A DNA stretch of 10,382 nt from PSLL01 sp964389705 (GTDB lineage Bacteria; Desulfobacterota_D; UBA1144; Nemesobacterales; CSP1-2), in NCBI GenBank assembly GCA_964389705.1, contig CAYMEO010000086.1, positions 1 through 10,382 of the forward strand, given 5' to 3'. The position numbers were made by a program, and so were the translations under genes. The notes beneath the pieces are model-generated. The model did no database searches. It saw only the letters and a program-made list of their open reading frames with translations, and was not told the DNA's origin. Of the stretch, positions 7,253 to 10,382 are shown in pieces. The number at the start of each line of letters is the position of its first letter. Position 1 is the first letter of the stretch.

Positions 7253-7284
7253 TTTTCCACAACTTATCAACAGGGTGTGGATAA
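7253..7284. promoter_or_regulatory. DnaA box cluster in the dnaA leader
   Basis: Three boxes lie within 32 bp: TTTTCCACA (7253-7261, plus), TTATCAACA (7264-7272, plus, one mismatch) and a perfect TTATCCACA on the minus strand (7284-7276). They lie downstream of the predicted dnaA promoter and upstream of the chosen start codon. DnaA binding here would be expected to repress dnaA transcription and could act as the second half of a bipartite origin, as known in B. subtilis and Helicobacter. Confidence 0.75.
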
Positions 7285-7359
7285 CTCAGTTGCCGAAAGC
7301 AGAAGCTTAATATTTAAAACTTCCTCCCCCGAGATTTATCTTCTGGTGAGTATTGCTAA

Positions 7360-7388
7360 ATCCTAACAATGCTAAACGGAATTGTCAA
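7360..7388 (-). promoter_or_regulatory. Predicted sigma70-type promoter of dnaA
   Basis: On the minus strand a perfect TTGACA (7388-7383) is followed by a 17-base spacer and TAGGAT (7365-7360), with a TG one base before the -10 as in extended -10 promoters. Transcription would start near 7353, giving a leader of roughly 260 bases to the ATG at 7095 that contains the DnaA boxes. No competing promoter of similar quality was seen on this strand in the spacer. Confidence 0.55.
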
Positions 7389-7467
7389 GATTTTGTAAAA
7401 AATCTGAAATTCTTACAGTGTCTTGCAACTCTAAAAATTCTGTAGATCCCGTTTTCCAATTCCGTTT
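7374..7467. repeat. Perfect 11-bp inverted repeat flanking the dnaA -35 region
   Basis: AAACGGAATTG (7374-7384) is exactly complementary in reverse to CAATTCCGTTT (7457-7467), with 72 bases between. The left arm overlaps the -35 and spacer of the predicted dnaA promoter. The right arm lies towards leuS. Between them is an AT-rich hairpin, AGATTTT-GTAA-AAAATCT (7388-7405). It could be a pair of operator sites or a long-range stem; no known regulator motif was recognised. Confidence 0.45.
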
Positions 7468-7522
7468 CTTTGCGATTTCCTTAAAAACATGGGCTCGATA
7501 GAGACCCGGGGTTCCTCTTGGT

Positions 7523-7551
7523 TTGAAACCCAATAGGCGTTGGTTTAAAAT
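7523..7551 (+). promoter_or_regulatory. Predicted sigma70-type promoter of leuS
   Basis: TTGAAA (7523-7528), a 17-base spacer and TAAAAT (7546-7551) match the consensus at 5/6 each. Transcription would begin near 7558, leaving a leader of about 105 bases before leuS. An inverted repeat TTGAAC (7554-7559) / GTTCAA (7571-7576) sits at the predicted start site. I see no T-box or leucine-rich leader peptide in this leader. Bases 7096-7664 as a whole hold only these divergent regulatory elements and no gene. Confidence 0.5.
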
Positions 7552-7664
7552 GATTGAACACAGAAAAGGGGTTCAAGGCCCTACTTTATATATATGCTAC
7601 GTATCTATAGAGACGGATTCTTAAATCTGCCTCTGATATTGATATTAAGGAGAATTTAGAAATC

Positions 7665-10169
7665 ATGGAAGCTTCCTATGATCCCCAGAGGATTGAAGAA
7701 AGGTGGCAGAAAATATGGAATGAAAAAAGGGTCTATGAGGTATCGGATGACCCTAATAGAAAGAAATACTATGTTCTCGAGATGTTCCCCTACCCTTCGG
7801 GAAGGATTCACATGGGGCATGTGAGGAACTATACGATTGGTGACGTTGTGGCGAGGTATAAGAGGGTGAGAGGGTTTAATGTGCTCCATCCTATTGGGTG
7901 GGATGCCTTTGGGCTTCCCGCAGAGAATGCCGCAATTGAGCGTGGCATCCATCCTGCGAAGTGGACATATCAAAATATTACCCAGATGAAAGAGCAGCTC
8001 AAAAGGCTCGGGTTTAGCTATGACTGGACAAGGGAGATTGCAACCTGTGACCCTTCCTATTATAAGTGGGAGCAGATGGTATTTACACGAATGCTTGAGC
8101 GTGGACTTGCCTATAGAAAGGCCTCAGTCGTAAACTGGTGCCCTTCTTGTGAGACAGTTCTAGCAAATGAGCAGGTAGAGGACGGAAGGTGTTGGAGATG
8201 TAAATCCGAGGTTAGACAAAAGGAGATGGAGGGATGGTTCTTTAAAATTACAGAATATGCCGAGGAGTTGCTTGAGTGGTGTGAAAGGCTAAAGGGCGGC
8301 TGGCCTGAGAGGGTCCTTACAATGCAGAAGAACTGGATAGGAAAGAGCATAGGGGCAGAAATAGACTTTCCATTGGAGAGTCCTTTAGTAGATGGCGAGG
8401 CGAAATTGAGGGTTTTTACCACCCGTCCCGATACGGTTTTTGGAGTGACCTTTATGAGTCTTGCCCCTGAGCATCCACTTTCAGAGAGGTTAATTAAAGG
8501 GAAACCTCAAGAGGGAGAGGTTCTTGATTTCATGCGCCGGGTAAGGGGGCAAACCAGTATTGAGAGGATATCTGAGAGAATAAAGAAAGAAGGGGTTTTC
8601 ACCGGTGCTTATTGTATAAACCCATTTAACGGGGAGCGCGTGCCGATTTACATTGCTAATTTTGTCGTTATGGAATATGGAACCGGCGTAATAATGTGTG
8701 TTCCCGCTCATGATCAAAGGGATTTTGAGTTTGCAAAGGAGTATGGATTACCTATAAAGGTCGTGGTTTCTCCGGGGGATAGGGGTCTAAACCCGGAGGA
8801 TATGGGGAGTGCCTACGAGGAGCCAGGGATTATGGTAAGTTCTGGAGAATTTTCGGGACTTCCGTCAGAGATTGGAAAAGAAAAGATTATAGAATACATT
8901 GAGTCCAAAGGGCTTGGTAGGAGGCGGATAAATTATAGATTAAGGGATTGGGGCATATCGCGGCAGAGGTACTGGGGCACGCCGATACCTGTTGTTTACT
9001 GTAAGGGATGTGGGATTGTTTCTGTGCCTGACAAAGACCTTCCCGTTGAGCTTCCTCTGGACGTTGAGTTTACAGGAAAGGGCGGCTCACCACTCTCCAA
9101 AGTGGAGGGCTTTGTGAAAGCGATGTGTCCTAAGTGCGGTGGAGAGGGCAGAAGGGAAACAGATACAATGGACACCTTTGTTGAATCCTCTTGGTATTTC
9201 CTGAGGTATGCTTCTCCCGATTATGACAAAGGGATGTTTGACAGAGAGAGGGTCAAATACTGGCTTCCCGTTGACCAGTACATTGGCGGGATTGAACACG
9301 CTATCTTGCATCTTCTCTATGCCAGGTTCTATACAAAGGTTTTGAGGGACCTTGGAATGTGCGATCTCGATGAGCCTTTTTTAAATCTACTTACCCAGGG
9401 CATGGTTATAAAGGATGGGGCTAAGATGTCAAAGTCCCTTGGAAACATAGTTGACCCAGATGATATGATTGAGAAATACGGGGCCGATACCGTCCGTATT
9501 TTTATGCTCTTTGCCTCTCCGGTTCAGAGGGACCTAGACTGGAGCGATGAGGGAATAGAAGGAGCATACAGGTTTTTAAACCGTGTGTGGAAGCTTGTTT
9601 ATGACTCGCGAAATCGGATTAACAGCTTAGAGGCGCAGAGTTTTGCGCCTTTGCATGTGGGATCCGAGGTTCTGAATCCTGAATCAAAGGATCTTCTCAT
9701 TAAGGTTCATAAGACAATAAAGAAGGTCACGGATGATATAGAGAGATTTCAGTTCAACACCGCTGTTGCAGCGATTATGGAGCTTCTAAATGCGGTATCG
9801 CGTTTTGAGCCTAGTAATAAAGACGACGTATTAGTCCTCAAGGAATCGGTTGAAGCCATAGTATGCCTGCTCTACCCTATGGCTCCTCATATATCGGAGG
9901 AACTTTGGGAATCCTTAGGGCACAGTGAATCACTAGTTGATAAGCCCTGGCTTGAATGGGATAGAGAACTCGTAGGGAGCGCACAGATAACTATTGTGAT
10001 TCAGGTCAATGGGAAAGTGAGAAGCCAGATTTTAATGGATCCAGATTCAGATGAAGAGGAGATAAAACAGGCCGCTTTTTCCGATGAAAGGGTGAAAAGC
10101 TATATTGCTGGAAAAGAAATCAAAAAGATTATTATTGTTCCTAAAAAACTCATAAATATAGTTGTATAA
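7665..10169 (+). CDS. leuS: Leucyl-tRNA synthetase
   Basis: This 834-residue class I synthetase charges tRNA-Leu with leucine in the cytoplasm. The HIGH-type motif HMGH is at 49-52 and KMSKS at 587-591. A zinc-binding insertion has C159/C162 and C176/C179, and a second cysteine set is at C446/C449 and C488/C491. The CP1 editing domain is intact, with the threonine-rich TTRPDT (252-257) and AHDQRDFEFA, whose aspartate at about 350 corresponds to the amino-acid-anchoring Asp of E. coli. 'GWDAFGLPAENAA' and 'VESSWYFLRY' are further LeuS signatures. Length is within the bacterial range (B. subtilis 804, E. coli 860), and the C-terminal domain 'ITIVIQVNGKVRSQI' is complete. The ATG at 7665 is preceded by AAGGAG at 7647-7652 with a longish 12-base spacing. 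It is divergent from dnaA and monocistronic or first in an operon. Confidence 0.97.
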   Translation: MEASYDPQRIEERWQKIWNEKRVYEVSDDPNRKKYYVLEMFPYPSGRIHMGHVRNYTIGDVVARYKRVRGFNVLHPIGWDAFGLPAENAAIERGIHPAKWTYQNITQMKEQLKRLGFSYDWTREIATCDPSYYKWEQMVFTRMLERGLAYRKASVVNWCPSCETVLANEQVEDGRCWRCKSEVRQKEMEGWFFKITEYAEELLEWCERLKGGWPERVLTMQKNWIGKSIGAEIDFPLESPLVDGEAKLRVFTTRPDTVFGVTFMSLAPEHPLSERLIKGKPQEGEVLDFMRRVRGQTSIERISERIKKEGVFTGAYCINPFNGERVPIYIANFVVMEYGTGVIMCVPAHDQRDFEFAKEYGLPIKVVVSPGDRGLNPEDMGSAYEEPGIMVSSGEFSGLPSEIGKEKIIEYIESKGLGRRRINYRLRDWGISRQRYWGTPIPVVYCKGCGIVSVPDKDLPVELPLDVEFTGKGGSPLSKVEGFVKAMCPKCGGEGRRETDTMDTFVESSWYFLRYASPDYDKGMFDRERVKYWLPVDQYIGGIEHAILHLLYARFYTKVLRDLGMCDLDEPFLNLLTQGMVIKDGAKMSKSLGNIVDPDDMIEKYGADTVRIFMLFASPVQRDLDWSDEGIEGAYRFLNRVWKLVYDSRNRINSLEAQSFAPLHVGSEVLNPESKDLLIKVHKTIKKVTDDIERFQFNTAVAAIMELLNAVSRFEPSNKDDVLVLKESVEAIVCLLYPMAPHISEELWESLGHSESLVDKPWLEWDRELVGSAQITIVIQVNGKVRSQILMDPDSDEEEIKQAAFSDERVKSYIAGKEIKKIIIVPKKLINIVV

Positions 10170-10201
10170 CATTGATCTTTTGGCTCTCTATGGTATGTTT
10201 C

Positions 10202-10238
10202 CTTAGCTTAAAAATCCCGTGGCTTTAGGCTAGGTTTT
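10202..10238 (+). terminator. Terminator-like hairpin after leuS
   Basis: CTTAGCTTAAA (10202-10212) pairs with TTTAGGCTAGG (10224-10234) in an 11-bp stem with two G-U pairs and an 11-base loop, followed by TTTT (10235-10238). The stem is AT-rich and the T-tract short, so it may be a weak intrinsic terminator or attenuator for leuS. It lies 32 bases after the leuS stop. Confidence 0.4.
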
Positions 10239-10352
10239 GGTCTATCAGAAAAGAGGAGATTTAATATAATTCCAACTCTGTCTGCTAGGGTAGATTTGTA
10301 TAAAACTTAGGTTTGAAGCTATGGCAGAGGCAACCTATGTTAAGGAGAGGAA

Positions 10353-10382
10353 ATGATAGAAGGAAAAGATATCTTGACTAAA
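10353..10382 (+). CDS. Start of an unidentified gene, cut by the window edge
   Basis: An ATG at 10353 with AAGGAG at 10342-10347 (a five-base spacer) opens a frame reading MIEGKDILTK to the window end. The spacing is ideal, so a real gene start is likely, but ten residues are too few to name a product. An 11-codon frame (MAEATYVKERK, ATG at 10321) ends in a TGA that overlaps this ATG as ATGA and could couple translation, though it may be chance. It lies 183 bp after leuS, downstream of the hairpin. Confidence 0.55.
   Translation, partial: MIEGKDILTK

Noticed and set aside
7558..7664. T-box riboswitch or leucine attenuator in the leuS leader
   Set aside because: The leader is only about 105 bases, with no T-box sequence, no run of leucine codons and no terminator before the gene.
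7656..9311. Minus-strand frames opposite leuS
   Set aside because: They are antisense to a complete, motif-rich synthetase gene and have no independent support.
1..10382. CRISPR arrays, tRNA/rRNA genes, insertion sequences, toxin-antitoxin or defence genes
   Set aside because: I looked for regularly spaced repeats, tRNA-like folds, transposase motifs and small gene pairs, and saw none. Apart from the dnaN repeat and the gsp placement the region is core housekeeping.

Overview
The window looks like a piece of chromosome from an uncultured diderm (Gram-negative) bacterium, probably a metagenome-assembled genome. It has moderate to low GC, heavy use of AGG/AGA/ATA codons, type II secretion (T2SS) genes and a scaffold gap of exactly 100 N. 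A deltaproteobacterial/Desulfobacterota- or Nitrospirota-like lineage would fit, but this is an impression from gene content, not a demonstrated placement.

Layout. Everything from about 7.3 kb down to the left edge reads leftwards (minus strand) in the order dnaA, dnaN, comF, gspL, gspM, gspN. A strong Shine-Dalgarno at bases 1-7 predicts another minus-strand gene just outside the window. leuS (leucyl-tRNA synthetase) is divergent from dnaA and reads rightwards, followed by a terminator-like hairpin and the first ten codons of an unidentified plus-strand gene.

Replication region. The dnaA-dnaN spacer (about 5533-5748) is a strong candidate for the unwinding part of oriC. It has perfect and near-perfect DnaA boxes, then a run of TAG-type triplets (DnaA-trio) and an AT-rich stretch, in the order and orientation known from the Bacillus subtilis basal unwinding element. 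A second group of DnaA boxes (7253-7284) lies in the predicted dnaA leader, so the origin looks bipartite and dnaA looks autoregulated. A good sigma70-type promoter for dnaA and one for leuS sit back to back in the 569-bp divergent spacer.

The sliding clamp gene dnaN appears broken, but the break is an assembly artefact. The 100-N gap is flanked by two identical 55-bp copies; removing one copy plus the Ns restores a single 391-residue frame. Within it are two 12-residue tandem repeats (24 residues) encoded by a 36-bp GC-rich element of the CCCTTCGCTGCGCTCAGGG type. They lie just after the ATDGHRL partner-binding motif. Without them the protein is 367 residues, the normal clamp length. This in-frame intrusion of a mobile-type short repeat into an essential replication gene is the most unusual thing in the window.

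Secretion region. gspL, gspM and gspN encode the inner-membrane assembly platform and accessory protein of a type II secretion system. They lie directly downstream of comF, where recF/gyrB are often found after dnaN in other bacteria.
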